DNA from: Bacillus sp. HNG
Lineage (GTDB): Bacteria > Bacillota > Bacilli > Bacillales > Bacillaceae_L
DNA length: 64,000 bases
Direction: 5' to 3'
Assembly: GCF_003400205.1 (NCBI RefSeq)
Contig: NZ_QUQV01000011.1
Location: 1 to 64,000, forward strand
This document shows, piece by piece, positions 8,060-17,486 of this stretch. The notes below the pieces were generated by a model. The model saw only the letters and a list, made by a program, of their open reading frames with translations. It was not told the origin of the DNA and did no database searches. The position numbers and the translations under genes are program-made. How positions within the stretch are numbered: position 1 is the stretch's first letter; each line of letters begins with the position of its first letter.

Positions 8060-9025
8060 TTAAGATGCACGTTGACGTAAGTTTGGTTGAGCACTTGGTA
8101 TATATTTTTTCTTTTGTAGTCTTACAAACAGATTATTTGCCACTAGTGAAAGAATTATAAAGGCAGTACCTAAAATATCAAACATTGTCACATGGTAGCC
8201 TTGAAAAATCGAAACTAAAAGGGTCGTAACGGGAACAAAATTTATGAATAACAAGGCATTGATTGGCGATAAAATACTGACACCAATGTTCCAACCCAGT
8301 AGGGCAATCAGTCCTGGAAAAAGGATCATAAACAGCAAATGCGGAGCTGTTGCCGTAATCTCTTCATCTGTTGGAATCGATACATATCCAATTAGGGTCG
8401 CTACAGCTACAACCACACCCGCTGTTATCGTTCCAAGTAAACAACTTAATGTGGAATACCGCAAAACAGACCAACTGCTAAACTTACTTCCCCCCATTGT
8501 GTAAATAACCCATCCAACAACTGCAAGGAATATAAGAATAGAAGGAATCAAATTGTCCGTTGCACTTAAAAATGATTGAATATCCCCTTTTGTAATCACG
8601 AATACCGCGCCAATTAATGCCACGATTACACATGCCAAAGTAAATGTATGAGGACGTTTTTTATATAACATCCAGACGATCACAATCGAAATCATTGGCA
8701 TGAGCGATTCATTTATGGATGCAACCATTACCCCTGGTTCCCCCAATAAATCCTCTCCCCAGAAAATAAACAGATTATAGACCGTAAAGGCCATTGTCCC
8801 AAAAAACCATAATTGCAGACCTTTTCCTTCAAATCGAAAAGCCTGTTTTCCTTCTTTCCATAAAAGCATCGCTACCAAAAGAATGGTAACTGCTCCATAC
8901 CGTATAATTGTAAAATAAAAAGGATCAATATGCTTAAAGGCTGCATGTGCTACCGGAAACATGGCACCCCAAGAAACCGCAGCAACAAAACATAAAACAG
9001 CTCCCCATAACACATTATTTCTCAC
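8060..9025 (-). CDS. DMT superfamily (EamA) transporter
   Basis: A 321-residue integral membrane protein with about ten hydrophobic segments arranged as two EamA repeats, the standard length of drug/metabolite transporters. Typical features are the start of TM1 with SWGAMFPVAHAAF, a charged loop after TM2 (LLWKEGKQAF) and a basic cytosolic tail. Family members export amino acids, purines or other metabolites; the substrate is unknown. The gene is divergent from a LysR regulator with a shared 145-bp region, which suggests that the regulator controls it. Confidence 0.9.
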   Translation of the reverse strand: MRNNVLWGAVLCFVAAVSWGAMFPVAHAAFKHIDPFYFTIIRYGAVTILLVAMLLWKEGKQAFRFEGKGLQLWFFGTMAFTVYNLFIFWGEDLLGEPGVMVASINESLMPMISIVIVWMLYKKRPHTFTLACVIVALIGAVFVITKGDIQSFLSATDNLIPSILIFLAVVGWVIYTMGGSKFSSWSVLRYSTLSCLLGTITAGVVVAVATLIGYVSIPTDEEITATAPHLLFMILFPGLIALLGWNIGVSILSPINALLFINFVPVTTLLVSIFQGYHVTMFDILGTAFIILSLVANNLFVRLQKKKYIPSAQPNLRQRAS

Positions 9026-9097
9026 TTTCCCTCATGCCTCCCTTATATGATTAGCAACCTTGATTATCTCTCCTATTTGATATCTTGTAAAATGAAT

Positions 9098-9123
9098 AAA
9101 AATGATTAACTACTATCATTTTT
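9098..9123. promoter_or_regulatory. Candidate LysR operator
   Basis: The perfect inverted repeat AAAAATGAT-N8-ATCATTTTT lies in the intergenic region shared by the EamA and LysR genes. It is a suitable site for a LysR-type dimer; the assignment is by position and symmetry. Confidence 0.5.
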
Positions 9124-9169
9124 CGTGATATCATAGAACTATAGAATAATAGCGATCGGAGGCTTAAAA

Positions 9170-10042
9170 ATGGAATTTAAAGACCTAGAGATTTTCCAAC
9201 TAGTTGCAGAAAAAGGGACCATTACAGAAGCCGCAAAAGACTTGAAATACGTGCAATCGAATATTACATCCCGAATTCGAAAACTAGAGGCAGAACTGAA
9301 CACTCCGTTATTTAATCGCCATCGACGCGGGATGAGCTTAACACCTGAAGGGAAAAAACTCTTAACCTATAGTAAAAAGATAATAGCATTGACAGAAGAA
9401 ATGAAACGTTCCGTTCAAACCAATGAGGAACCATCAGGAAAATTAGAAATCGGGACAGTGGAAACCGTTATTCATTTACCTAAAATCCTTTCAAGCTATG
9501 TAAAAAAATATAAGGATGTCGATTTGTCTGTATTTACGGGGGTAACTAGTACACTTGTGGAGGAAGTATTACATCATAAGCTAGATGGTGCGTTTATTAC
9601 GGAATCGGATTTGCATTCCGAGCTTGTATCCCATGAAGTGTTTCAAGAAGAGCTCGTCCTCATTTCCGATAATCGAGTGTCCAGTCTAGATGAATTAGTC
9701 GAAGAACCAATCTTATGCTTTAGTAAAGGCTGTGGATACCGGGCACGTCTAGCAGAATGGTATCGGGACCAAGACATAACACCTAAAAAAATAATGGAAT
9801 TCGGCACATTAGAAACCATCCTACGCAGTACGGCCATGGGACTAGGCATTGCATTCGTTCCAAAATCAGAGGTTACACAAATGGAAAAGAATGGACTCAT
9901 TCGATTCCATCAACTCCCAGAGCAATATAGTAAAATAAAAACAGTTTTCATAAGAAGATCGGACACATTCTTAACACCCACCATCGAAAAGTTTATCGAA
10001 ACAATCGAATCTAGTAAACAGGAGAATCTTTTCTCCGAATAA
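9170..10042 (+). CDS. LysR family transcriptional regulator
   Basis: A 290-residue LysR-type regulator. The N-terminal winged helix (GTITEAAKDLKYVQSNITSR at about residues 17-36) is followed by the linker helix and the two-lobed periplasmic-binding-like effector domain (TVETVIHLPKILSSY, then GTLETILRSTAMGLGIAFVP). The length is normal. GATCGGAGG precedes the ATG. It is divergent from an EamA-type exporter and probably regulates it in response to the exported metabolite. Confidence 0.93.
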   Translation: MEFKDLEIFQLVAEKGTITEAAKDLKYVQSNITSRIRKLEAELNTPLFNRHRRGMSLTPEGKKLLTYSKKIIALTEEMKRSVQTNEEPSGKLEIGTVETVIHLPKILSSYVKKYKDVDLSVFTGVTSTLVEEVLHHKLDGAFITESDLHSELVSHEVFQEELVLISDNRVSSLDELVEEPILCFSKGCGYRARLAEWYRDQDITPKKIMEFGTLETILRSTAMGLGIAFVPKSEVTQMEKNGLIRFHQLPEQYSKIKTVFIRRSDTFLTPTIEKFIETIESSKQENLFSE

Positions 10043-10052
10043 AAGCAAAAGC

Positions 10053-10090
10053 CCTCACAAACATTGTTTAGTGAGGACTCTTTCTTTATT
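10053..10090 (+). terminator. Terminator after LysR gene
   Basis: A six-base stem (CCTCAC / GTGAGG) with an internal AT-rich loop is followed by ACTCTTTCTTT, ten bases after the stop codon. Confidence 0.6.
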
Positions 10091-10100
10091 CAACTGATTA

Positions 10101-10129
10101 AAAATTTTGCAATGCTAGGGGACAGGGAC
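10101..10129. repeat. Short AAAATTTT-AGGGGACAGGGACC repeat, copy 2
   Basis: AAATTTTGCAATGCTAGGGGACAGGGACC lies directly beyond the stop of the YdeI-like gene. It resembles the sequence just beyond the EamA stop at 8060 in both parts (AAAATTTT and AGGG-ACAGG-ACC). Confidence 0.35.
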
Positions 10130-10780
10130 CTATTTCTTTTGTTGACGGTATAAATCTAACGTTTTATAGCCTTGTGATAAGATATCAATCATTTGTTCCT
10201 GACGCTTTTCACGTGTCTTTTGTTGTTTTGCAGAAAAAATATAACGAGCCCAATCTTTTTGATAACCTGGCGTTAACTTTTGATAAAATACCAGTTCACT
10301 TGGATGATCAGCTAATATTTTTTCGATATCTCCTACATTGTTTTCATAGTCTCCAACACTCTGGCTTGCAGCTGATGATTTTTTAGCTTTCTTCTTCTCA
10401 CGTTTTAAACCGACAACTGTAAACACATCATCCATGCTAACCATACGCGAAAATTTTAAATCACTCCCCTGTACATAACCATCTTCGCCAACATTCATCG
10501 CTGGAAATATTTCATCTCGATGTACAAAAGTAGGATATCTCTTATTCCCTTTCTTCGGATAGGCAAAAAATAAGTATCCTTTGTCAAGCAAGTGATTTTC
10601 CTGAATGATATGTTGAGTATGCTGGACCATATCTTCAATCATTTCAACAAAAATGAAAATAGCATCATGTTCCCCAGTTAATAACGTCTTAACATCAGCA
10701 AATACGGCACAATCACTCGGCTGATTGATAACAGCCATGTTTTTATACTTTGTTAAGTTTAATTTATCAATAATCGTCAT
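10130..10780 (-). CDS. YdeI/OmpD-associated family protein
   Basis: A 216-residue cytosolic protein. The C-terminal third (TPGYQKDWARYIFSAKQQ and following basic residues) is the hallmark of the YdeI/OmdA family. The N-terminal part is a DUF1801-like fold with mixed strands. The start at 10778-10780 is chosen because AAAGGAG lies six bases upstream; the longer frame begins 14 codons earlier without a site. The family role is unclear (the name bacteriocin-protection is used for relatives). It is a single gene. Confidence 0.7.
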   Translation of the reverse strand: MTIIDKLNLTKYKNMAVINQPSDCAVFADVKTLLTGEHDAIFIFVEMIEDMVQHTQHIIQENHLLDKGYLFFAYPKKGNKRYPTFVHRDEIFPAMNVGEDGYVQGSDLKFSRMVSMDDVFTVVGLKREKKKAKKSSAASQSVGDYENNVGDIEKILADHPSELVFYQKLTPGYQKDWARYIFSAKQQKTREKRQEQMIDILSQGYKTLDLYRQQKK

Positions 10781-10921
10781 GAGATACTCCTTTATGTATA
10801 ACTGTAAAAATGATTCAACCACATTTAACGTTATTCTGTAAATTTGACTCTACTTTTACTATATCTTCACTAGTATAACTGTCAACTCAAAAATCCCAAA
10901 AAGTGGGTGGATTCACCATAT

Positions 10922-10966
10922 TAAAAAGCACCTGCAATACGTTGAAATTCAACATTTGCAGGTGCT
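10922..10966 (-). terminator. Terminator of the glycoside operon
   Basis: On the minus strand the stem GCACCTGCAAATGTTGAA / TTCAACGTATTGCAGGTGC (one small bulge) is followed by TTTTTAA, about 33 bp past the last gene of the operon. Confidence 0.88.
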
Positions 10967-10998
10967 CAAGTAGTGTGCTTTAGAATAATAAAAATTCG

Positions 10999-11967
10999 TT
11001 AAACCCACCACATATTCCCTGGTAGTTCTTCAAGTAGAACTGATTTTAAATTTCGAACAGCACGGGCAAATCCTTCTTCAATGGACATAATCGGGTCCTC
11101 ATGCTCAATACTTACGACATAGTCGTATCCATAGGTTCGTAGAGCACTCATCATATCTGACCATTCTTGTAAACTATGACCACAGCCTACAGAACGGAAT
11201 GTCCAGGCTCTCGTTTGAACCTCGCCATATGGCTGCATGTCTGTTAGTCCATACATGTTGACGTTATCTTGATCAATATATGTATCCTTCGCATGGAAAT
11301 GGTGAATCGCATTTGCCTTACCTAGGATTTTGATCGCCGCTACAGGATCAATTCCTTGCCACCATAAATGACTTGGGTCGAGGTTTGCACCAATGGCATC
11401 ACATGTTTCCTCACGTAGTTTTAAAAGTGTATAAGGAGTGTGAACCAAAAAACCTCCATGAAGCTCTAGCCCGATCTTTACGTTATGATCTTTTGCAAAC
11501 TGGCCCCATTCCTTCCAATAGGGGATTAATTTTTCTTCCCATTGCCATTTTAAAATATCACCATACTCATTTGGCCATGGAACAACCGGCCAGTTTGGAA
11601 ATTTCGCGCCTTCATGGTCTCCTGCCGTTCCTGAAAAACAGTTCACAACAGGAACACCTAGTAAACTAGCAAGCTTGATCGTTTTTACTAAAGCCTGGTG
11701 AGACTCCTCGGCAAATTTTTGATCAGGGGAAATCGGATTTCCATGACAGCTAAACGCACTTATTTGGAGTCCACGCGATGTCACTTTTTCCATATATTCT
11801 TGTCGTTTTTCTTTACTTTCTAATAAGGCATCAAGATCACAATGCGCATTCCCTGGATATCCACCAGTCCCGATTTCGACTGCGTGTAATCCAGAAGCTG
11901 CTACATAATCAAGCATGTCTTCAAAGCTCTTTTCTGAAAATAAAACAGTAAATACACCTAGTTTCAT
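10999..11967 (-). CDS. Sugar phosphate isomerase/epimerase (xylose isomerase-like TIM barrel)
   Basis: A 322-residue member of the AP-endonuclease-2/xylose-isomerase-like TIM-barrel superfamily. Likely metal-site residues lie on successive strands: GLELHGG, LDPSHLWW, HFHAKD and VSIEHED. The last gene of a nine-gene operon, it follows two Gfo/Idh/MocA dehydrogenases. In characterised systems such barrels epimerise keto-sugars or cleave 3-keto-glycosides, so a role on the oxidised glycoside is inferred. It is cytosolic, with ATG start at 11967 and a GGAGG-like site in the 16-bp gap. Confidence 0.85.
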   Translation of the reverse strand: MKLGVFTVLFSEKSFEDMLDYVAASGLHAVEIGTGGYPGNAHCDLDALLESKEKRQEYMEKVTSRGLQISAFSCHGNPISPDQKFAEESHQALVKTIKLASLLGVPVVNCFSGTAGDHEGAKFPNWPVVPWPNEYGDILKWQWEEKLIPYWKEWGQFAKDHNVKIGLELHGGFLVHTPYTLLKLREETCDAIGANLDPSHLWWQGIDPVAAIKILGKANAIHHFHAKDTYIDQDNVNMYGLTDMQPYGEVQTRAWTFRSVGCGHSLQEWSDMMSALRTYGYDYVVSIEHEDPIMSIEEGFARAVRNLKSVLLEELPGNMWWV

Positions 11968-11983
11968 TCTTTTTTACCTCCCG

Positions 11984-13021
11984 CTACATTTTAATGCTGT
12001 TTCCTGTTTCACTACTTTTATATATGGCATCAATGATTTTGGAGACTTGTAAAGCTTGCTCTGGTTTCACGATTAGTTCATCGATTCCTAAACAACTATC
12101 CACAAAGTTTTTCGCTTGTGGAATATCTGGAGAATCTTCACCTGGTACCCATTCCGCAACTGTATTTAAGAGCATTCCATGCTTCGCTTGATTCAATTGA
12201 AGTGGGAATAACTCGATGCCACCCTTAACCCCTGAAATACTAACTCCTTCCTCATCCTTCAAAATATTGGCTGACCATGACGTTTCAAAAAGCATCGAAG
12301 CACCGTTTTGAAATTTTATATAGGCAGTTACATGATCATCCACATCAAAGGATTCCGAATCGAAGTTTCCCCATTGATTGACTTGGTTCGGCATCTTACT
12401 TAGGCGGTTATAGGCTGTTCCGAGTACCTCTATAGGCTCTGGATTTCCTAATAACCATAAGGATAGGTCTAAGAAATGACAGCCCCAATCGATAAGGGTT
12501 CCTCCACCCTGCAGGTCTTTTTTAGTAAAGACACCCCACCCAGGAACCTTACGTCTTCTTAATGCTTTTACCCTTGCAACGATGGGTTCGCCAATTTCAT
12601 CTTCTATGACTAATTTTTTGGCAGCCTGTGAGTCTTTTAAAAAACGATAATGATAGGCAATTGCCAATACTTTTCCTGCTCTATTGGCAGCATCAATCAT
12701 TCCCTGACATTCTTCTGTTGACATCGCCATTGGCTTTTCGCATAACACATGAACGCCCGCATCAAGTGCTGCGATTGATATCTCTGCATGAAATTTATTC
12801 GGGGTACATACAACAACAGCGTCCACTCCAGCAAACATTTCCTGATAGTTCGTATAGATCTTTGAAATCTGGTATTTGTCTGCAACAGTCTTTGCGATTT
12901 CTTCATTCACATCACAAATGGCTTCAATTGTGACTTGCTCGGCTAATTGCTGGAATGCAGGTATATGTCGTGCTTGTGCAATTCCACCAGCTCCTATTAT
13001 TCCAATCCTCAGTTTGCTCAC
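11984..13021 (-). CDS. Gfo/Idh/MocA family oxidoreductase
   Basis: A 345-residue NAD(P)-dependent sugar dehydrogenase. The Rossmann motif GAGGIAQARH is near the N-terminus, CEKPMAM (catalytic Lys) near residue 95, and a C-terminal mixed sheet domain follows with a DWGCHFLD segment that holds the conserved catalytic His. The start is GTG at 13019-13021, seven bases after GAGGTG; a TTG 15 bases upstream would overlap the Shine-Dalgarno site. The gene is 11 bp downstream of a paralogous dehydrogenase. Two such enzymes side by side suggest successive oxidation/reduction of a sugar ring or use on different glycosides. Confidence 0.92.
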   Translation of the reverse strand: MSKLRIGIIGAGGIAQARHIPAFQQLAEQVTIEAICDVNEEIAKTVADKYQISKIYTNYQEMFAGVDAVVVCTPNKFHAEISIAALDAGVHVLCEKPMAMSTEECQGMIDAANRAGKVLAIAYHYRFLKDSQAAKKLVIEDEIGEPIVARVKALRRRKVPGWGVFTKKDLQGGGTLIDWGCHFLDLSLWLLGNPEPIEVLGTAYNRLSKMPNQVNQWGNFDSESFDVDDHVTAYIKFQNGASMLFETSWSANILKDEEGVSISGVKGGIELFPLQLNQAKHGMLLNTVAEWVPGEDSPDIPQAKNFVDSCLGIDELIVKPEQALQVSKIIDAIYKSSETGNSIKM

Positions 13022-13032
13022 GTTTTTACACC

Positions 13033-14061
13033 TCAATTGATCGTGATAATCTTGTTCGTCTCTTTTGATTCAAGTGCTGCTAATATAACCTGTAGTGATT
13101 TCATTCCTTCTTCCCCTGGTACAGGAGGCATCGTATCGGAAACGATTGATTGTACAAAATGGGAAATAACGTGCGAAGTTGTTTGCCCACCATCTTCATT
13201 TGTTTGAATACCGCCTAATTCACATTTCACAACCTCACCATTTTTATATTGAATAATAAGATTATGAACAGGATCATCCTCTAAACGTAAAATCGCCTTT
13301 TCTCCATAAATAATCGTTGAATTATCCTCCTTTGACACATAGGACCAGCTCGCAGCCAATGTTCCGATAATGCCAGATTCTGTTCGTAAAATACAAACGG
13401 CTGTATCATCTACATCCGCGTTTTCCTTGGCACTTGTTTCAATGAATGCCCCCACCTCGACAAACTCTTCCCCTAACAAATACCGGAGCAGGTCTGTTTT
13501 ATGGACGCCAAGATCACCCATTGCTCCAATAAAAGCCTCGTTTTTCTTAAAAAACCAGCTTTCCTTTCCGTCCACACTCCATCCTTCCGGACCTCCATGT
13601 CCAAATGCGGTACGGAAACTATAAATTTTTCCTAGTTCACCTGCTTCAATCAGCTTTCTTGCCCTTTGATGGGAAGCGACAAAACGCTGATTATGCCCTA
13701 TCATCAGCTTCTTGTTTGATTTCTTCGCCGCTTCAATCATATTCATCGCTTCTTCGCTTGACGTAGCCATTGGCTTCTCACAAAGTACATGCTTTCCTGC
13801 ATCTAATGCGGCAATTGAGATCGGTGCATGCAAATAGTTCGGTGTACAAACACTTACTGCTTCCACCTCAGGATTTGCAAGAAGTTCTTCATAGTTTGTA
13901 TAGGCTTTTACACCATACTCACTTGCAACCTTGTTGACACGGTCCTCGACAATATCACACACTGCCACAATCTCAACCTGTTCGTTCATCGCATATTCAG
14001 GCAGGTGACGGTGCTGGGCAATACTCCCACAGCCAATCACAGCAATTTTCACCTTACTCAT
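13033..14061 (-). CDS. Gfo/Idh/MocA family oxidoreductase
   Basis: A 342-residue paralogue of the downstream gene. It has the NAD-binding motif GCGSIAQHRH, the CEKPMAT motif with the catalytic Lys, and GDLGVHKTD with the conserved His in the substrate domain. The family oxidises or reduces cyclitols, glucosides and other pyranosides. In this operon it lies between a ThuA protein and the second dehydrogenase. ThuA/ThuB in rhizobia convert trehalose-type disaccharides to 3-keto forms, so C3 oxidation of an imported glycoside is the preferred inference. Confidence 0.92.
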   Translation of the reverse strand: MSKVKIAVIGCGSIAQHRHLPEYAMNEQVEIVAVCDIVEDRVNKVASEYGVKAYTNYEELLANPEVEAVSVCTPNYLHAPISIAALDAGKHVLCEKPMATSSEEAMNMIEAAKKSNKKLMIGHNQRFVASHQRARKLIEAGELGKIYSFRTAFGHGGPEGWSVDGKESWFFKKNEAFIGAMGDLGVHKTDLLRYLLGEEFVEVGAFIETSAKENADVDDTAVCILRTESGIIGTLAASWSYVSKEDNSTIIYGEKAILRLEDDPVHNLIIQYKNGEVVKCELGGIQTNEDGGQTTSHVISHFVQSIVSDTMPPVPGEEGMKSLQVILAALESKETNKIITIN

Positions 14062-14083
14062 CCTTCATTCCTCCCCTATGTAA

Positions 14084-14809
14084 CTATTTATTTGCTTTAA
14101 TATCTTCAAGTGGTTTAGCATTCCCATAAATAGGTTTTGGCAGCTTAGTAGGCTTAGCCCATTTGACGGCATTGCAAATCACTCGTTGAATGTCCTTATG
14201 ATAATAAGTTGGGTATGTTTCATGACCTGGGCGGAAGTAAAAAATTTTTCCTTTTCCTCTTTGATATGTACAGCCACTTCTAAATACCTCTCCACCTTCA
14301 AACCAACTCACCATTAACAGCTGGTCAGGTGCTGGAATATCAAAATGCTCACCATACATTTCTTCTTTTTCAAGCTCGATATATTCACCAAGCCCTTCCA
14401 CAATCGGATGGCTTGGGTCGACAATCCAAATTCTTTCTTTTTCATCCGCTTCACGCCATTTTAAATCACAGGAGGTTCCCATTAAAACTTTAAATATTTT
14501 CGAGAAGTGTCCTGAATGAAGGACAATGAGCCCCATCCCATCTAGTACTCTCTGCTTCACCTTCTCTACAACCTCATCACTTACCTCATGATGGGCAAGA
14601 TGTCCCCACCATACTAAAACATCTGTCTGGGCAAGTACATCATCTGTTAAGCCATGCTCTGGCTCATCCAGGGTGGCTGTTCGAACCTGGAATGACTCTT
14701 CCTTTAAAAAGCCCGCAATCACCCCATGAATACCTTCTGGATAAACCTCCTGTACAATCGGATCCTTCTGCTCATGGCGATTTTCATTCCAAACTGTTAC
14801 TTGTAGCAT
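14084..14809 (-). CDS. ThuA domain-containing protein
   Basis: A 241-residue protein of the ThuA family with a class I glutamine amidotransferase-like fold. Visible motifs are [27 protein letters not shown], and [18 protein letters not shown] at the C-terminal side. ThuA of Sinorhizobium is needed for trehalose, maltitol and related disaccharide use, together with the dehydrogenase ThuB; its exact chemistry was unclear for long. Full length with ATG start. It lies between the two-component genes and the dehydrogenases in one operon. Confidence 0.9.
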   Translation of the reverse strand: MLQVTVWNENRHEQKDPIVQEVYPEGIHGVIAGFLKEESFQVRTATLDEPEHGLTDDVLAQTDVLVWWGHLAHHEVSDEVVEKVKQRVLDGMGLIVLHSGHFSKIFKVLMGTSCDLKWREADEKERIWIVDPSHPIVEGLGEYIELEKEEMYGEHFDIPAPDQLLMVSWFEGGEVFRSGCTYQRGKGKIFYFRPGHETYPTYYHKDIQRVICNAVKWAKPTKLPKPIYGNAKPLEDIKANK

Positions 14810-14828
14810 GATATGTCCTCCAGTCTAC

Positions 14829-15578
14829 TCATTTTACCTTCACGTTCCTATTTCTATATTCATTCGGTCTTACCCCAATTAACTTCTTAAACAGTTTGCT
14901 AAAGTATTTCTCATTCTGATAGCCCACCAGATTTGCAACCTCATAGATTTTCAAATGTGGGTTTTCCAATAATTCTTTTGCTTTTTCCATCCGAATCTTC
15001 ATTACATAATCGGTAATTGTATCGTCAAACTCTTGCTTGAATTTCCTTGAAATATATTCCCGACTAAAAAAGAAACGGTCCGCTATTTCTTGTAGATTGA
15101 TTTCATTCTGATAATTTTGTCTTACGAATTCTTCAATCAAATGGATTCCTGTTTTCTCATTTTGATAGTTTTGAGTCGGAATCAATGTTTTTTGTTGAAG
15201 AGCTTCCTCCTTCCATTCGACAATCGCTTTTTCTAACGTTTCATTAAGCACGTCCGGCTCAATCGGCTTTAATAAATAATCAAAGCTTTTATAAAAAATA
15301 GCATTCCTCATGTACTCAAAGTCATCGTAACCGCTTACAACAATGGTTTTACTCAAAATTCCGGATGTGTGTATCCATTTCAAAAGACTGATTCCATCCC
15401 TTTTGGGCATTCTCATATCTGTAAAAATGATCGCAGGCTGATGCTCCGTAATAAGGTGCATTGCCTCTTCCCCATCTTTTGCCTCAAGAATCGTATTGAT
15501 TCCAAATCTTTTCCAATCTGCTAGCATTAGAAGTCCATCGCGCACATGCTTTTCGTCGTCAATAATGATCGCTTTCAT
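14829..15578 (-). CDS. YesN-type response regulator (REC + AraC HTH)
   Basis: A 249-residue response regulator with an N-terminal receiver domain (IIIDDEKHVRDG; phosphoacceptor Asp in IIFTDMRMPKRDG near residue 54; switch Lys in YLLKPIEPD) and a C-terminal AraC double helix-turn-helix with the QNEKYFSKLFKKLIGVRPNE signature. The start is ATG at 15578, preceded by AAAGGTG. It overlaps the 3' end of the kinase gene by 20 bp, so translation is probably coupled. It is expected to activate the operon's ABC transporter promoter. Confidence 0.93.
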   Translation of the reverse strand: MKAIIIDDEKHVRDGLLMLADWKRFGINTILEAKDGEEAMHLITEHQPAIIFTDMRMPKRDGISLLKWIHTSGILSKTIVVSGYDDFEYMRNAIFYKSFDYLLKPIEPDVLNETLEKAIVEWKEEALQQKTLIPTQNYQNEKTGIHLIEEFVRQNYQNEINLQEIADRFFFSREYISRKFKQEFDDTITDYVMKIRMEKAKELLENPHLKIYEVANLVGYQNEKYFSKLFKKLIGVRPNEYRNRNVKVK

Positions 15579-17370
15579 AATCAGCACCTTTCACATCAAT
15601 CGGAAGTCTCATCGTCACTAAAAGACCGCCTTCCTCATTATTTTGAAGTTGTAAAGTAGCCTGGTCATGATAATAAAGCTTTAATCTGGCATATACATTC
15701 TTGAGTCCAATATTGGTCCCCTCACCCATACTTGTTCCACTATGAAAATACGAATCGATTTCTTGAAGCCTTTCTTCAGATACACCCGTTCCATTGTCTT
15801 TTACGGCAATGAATAATTCATTTTGTTGGATTGAACATGATAGCGTAAGCATACCAACTTCAGTCCGATCATCAAATCCATGCTTGAAATAGTTCTCGAT
15901 GATCGGCTGCAGAATCATTTTCGGAACCTTCACTTCTTGTGCATTTTCATCTACATCAATGATGAATTCGAATTGTTCTCCAAATCTTTCTTTCTGTAAA
16001 AGCAGAAACGCTTTTATATAATTTATTTCTTTAATCAGTGGAATTATGTCTTCTTCCATATTCATTCCGTATCTCATAATCTTTGAAAGCTGAGTAATCA
16101 ACGAATAAATTTGTGGGACATTGTTCTTTAACGCAAGTGTACCTATCGATTGAAGTGCATTGTATAAAAAATGTGGATTTATTTGCGATTGAAGTACACG
16201 CAATTGATTGGTTTTGTTTTCTATTTCAAGCTTGTATTCCTTATTGATGAGATGATTGATTTTTTCAATCATTTGTTTAAAGCGATTCCCTAAAACCCCT
16301 ATTTCATCCTCGCCCAAAGGTTGAAAATTCACATCCATGTTTCCTTCCTCCACCTGACGGATGTTGTGGAGAAGGATTCGAATGGGAGACGTTATTTTAA
16401 ATGAGACAAATAAAGTTGCAAGCACAACTAAGATTAATCCAATTACCCCAAACAAGATGTTGATAATCGCGACGTTATTCACACTTTCATAGAGAGTTGT
16501 ATATGGAATTCTTTTGATTAACATCCAGTTCCCTGAAATCTCTGGGAGCTTATTATAGACCATGACTCCATGAAAGGAATCATCACTCCATTCCAAAGTC
16601 CCATGTTCTTCATTTGTATGAACGATTGTTTCAATCCACGCTTTGTGATCTGCCTTTTCCCCTTGTGTAGATTGAAAGATAAAATCCCCTTCAGCTGAAA
16701 CGATATAAAATTCCTCATTTTCTTCGTTATAAAGATTTTGGCTTATTTCAAGGATTTTATCTGGTGTAATTTCCAATGTGACAAAGGCAAGAACGTCATT
16801 AGATGGTGAATTAATAAAAGAACGGTGAATAGATAAAACGGTTTTTGGCCGTTTCACATTTACAATATCGTCCAAATCATTCTGGATATGAATCGGTTCA
16901 ATATACATATTACCTTGGCTTTTTTTTGCCTTTTCGAAGGCTTCTTCGTTACCATTTTCTACCTTATTTGCAAATACAACTGCTGATTGCTTTGAAATGG
17001 AGATGATTCGGTCATCATTCTCAAACGTAATATAGACCCGTTCAATATTTTCTTCTGCATATAAAATCGTCTGCAGAACATCCTTCACTGTATCCAAGAT
17101 CTGATAATGTTTTTCCTTATGTGGAGACCTTAAAAAACTCACAATATCAGGATTATTATAGAGTGAGAGCGATAATCCATTCAGTTCTCGGATATAGCTC
17201 GAAAGATTTTCCTTCCCTTGATATAAGAGACTCTTATTCTCTTGAACGACTTGATCCTTCAACGATTCTTTAATATGAAAATATGTAATCGCAATAGACG
17301 TTCCAAACGGCACGATTGTGGTCAGTAGCAATAAAACAATTAGCCTATTTCGAATACTCTTTTTGAACAA
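15559..17370 (-). CDS. YesM-type sensor histidine kinase
   Basis: A 603-residue membrane kinase. TM1 lies near residues 10-30, then comes an extracytoplasmic dCache-like domain of about 250 residues, TM2 near 285-305, a HAMP linker, a His_kinase domain with NPHFLYNALQSIG (phosphoacceptor His), and a HATPase_c domain with PIIENYFKHGF and NGTGVSEE. The start is TTG at 17368-17370, nine bases after GGAGGG. Such kinases sense sugars directly or through the binding protein. It is separated from the upstream binding-protein gene by a hairpin that may lower its expression. Confidence 0.93.
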   Translation of the reverse strand: MFKKSIRNRLIVLLLLTTIVPFGTSIAITYFHIKESLKDQVVQENKSLLYQGKENLSSYIRELNGLSLSLYNNPDIVSFLRSPHKEKHYQILDTVKDVLQTILYAEENIERVYITFENDDRIISISKQSAVVFANKVENGNEEAFEKAKKSQGNMYIEPIHIQNDLDDIVNVKRPKTVLSIHRSFINSPSNDVLAFVTLEITPDKILEISQNLYNEENEEFYIVSAEGDFIFQSTQGEKADHKAWIETIVHTNEEHGTLEWSDDSFHGVMVYNKLPEISGNWMLIKRIPYTTLYESVNNVAIINILFGVIGLILVVLATLFVSFKITSPIRILLHNIRQVEEGNMDVNFQPLGEDEIGVLGNRFKQMIEKINHLINKEYKLEIENKTNQLRVLQSQINPHFLYNALQSIGTLALKNNVPQIYSLITQLSKIMRYGMNMEEDIIPLIKEINYIKAFLLLQKERFGEQFEFIIDVDENAQEVKVPKMILQPIIENYFKHGFDDRTEVGMLTLSCSIQQNELFIAVKDNGTGVSEERLQEIDSYFHSGTSMGEGTNIGLKNVYARLKLYYHDQATLQLQNNEEGGLLVTMRLPIDVKGADYESDHY

Positions 17371-17410
17371 AGGGCATCTCCCTCCTAGATATATACAGTT
17401 ATAGTATAAA

Positions 17411-17445
17411 ATAGAAAGCACATCTAGTATAGACATGCTTTCTAT
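17411..17445 (-). terminator. Intercistronic hairpin (partial terminator)
   Basis: On the minus strand a ten-base stem (ATAGAAAGCA / TGCTTTCTAT) is followed by TTTATAC, between the binding-protein gene and the kinase gene. Partial termination here would make the binding protein more abundant than the signalling and catabolic proteins. Confidence 0.6.
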
Positions 17446-17486
17446 CAAGAAGGGAGTCATCACTGAATGACTACTTTAGGATTTGA

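Noticed and set aside
15781-15795. CACCCGTTCC match to the repeat core inside the histidine kinase gene
   Set aside because: A short chance match in coding sequence without stem or flanking parts of the repeat.
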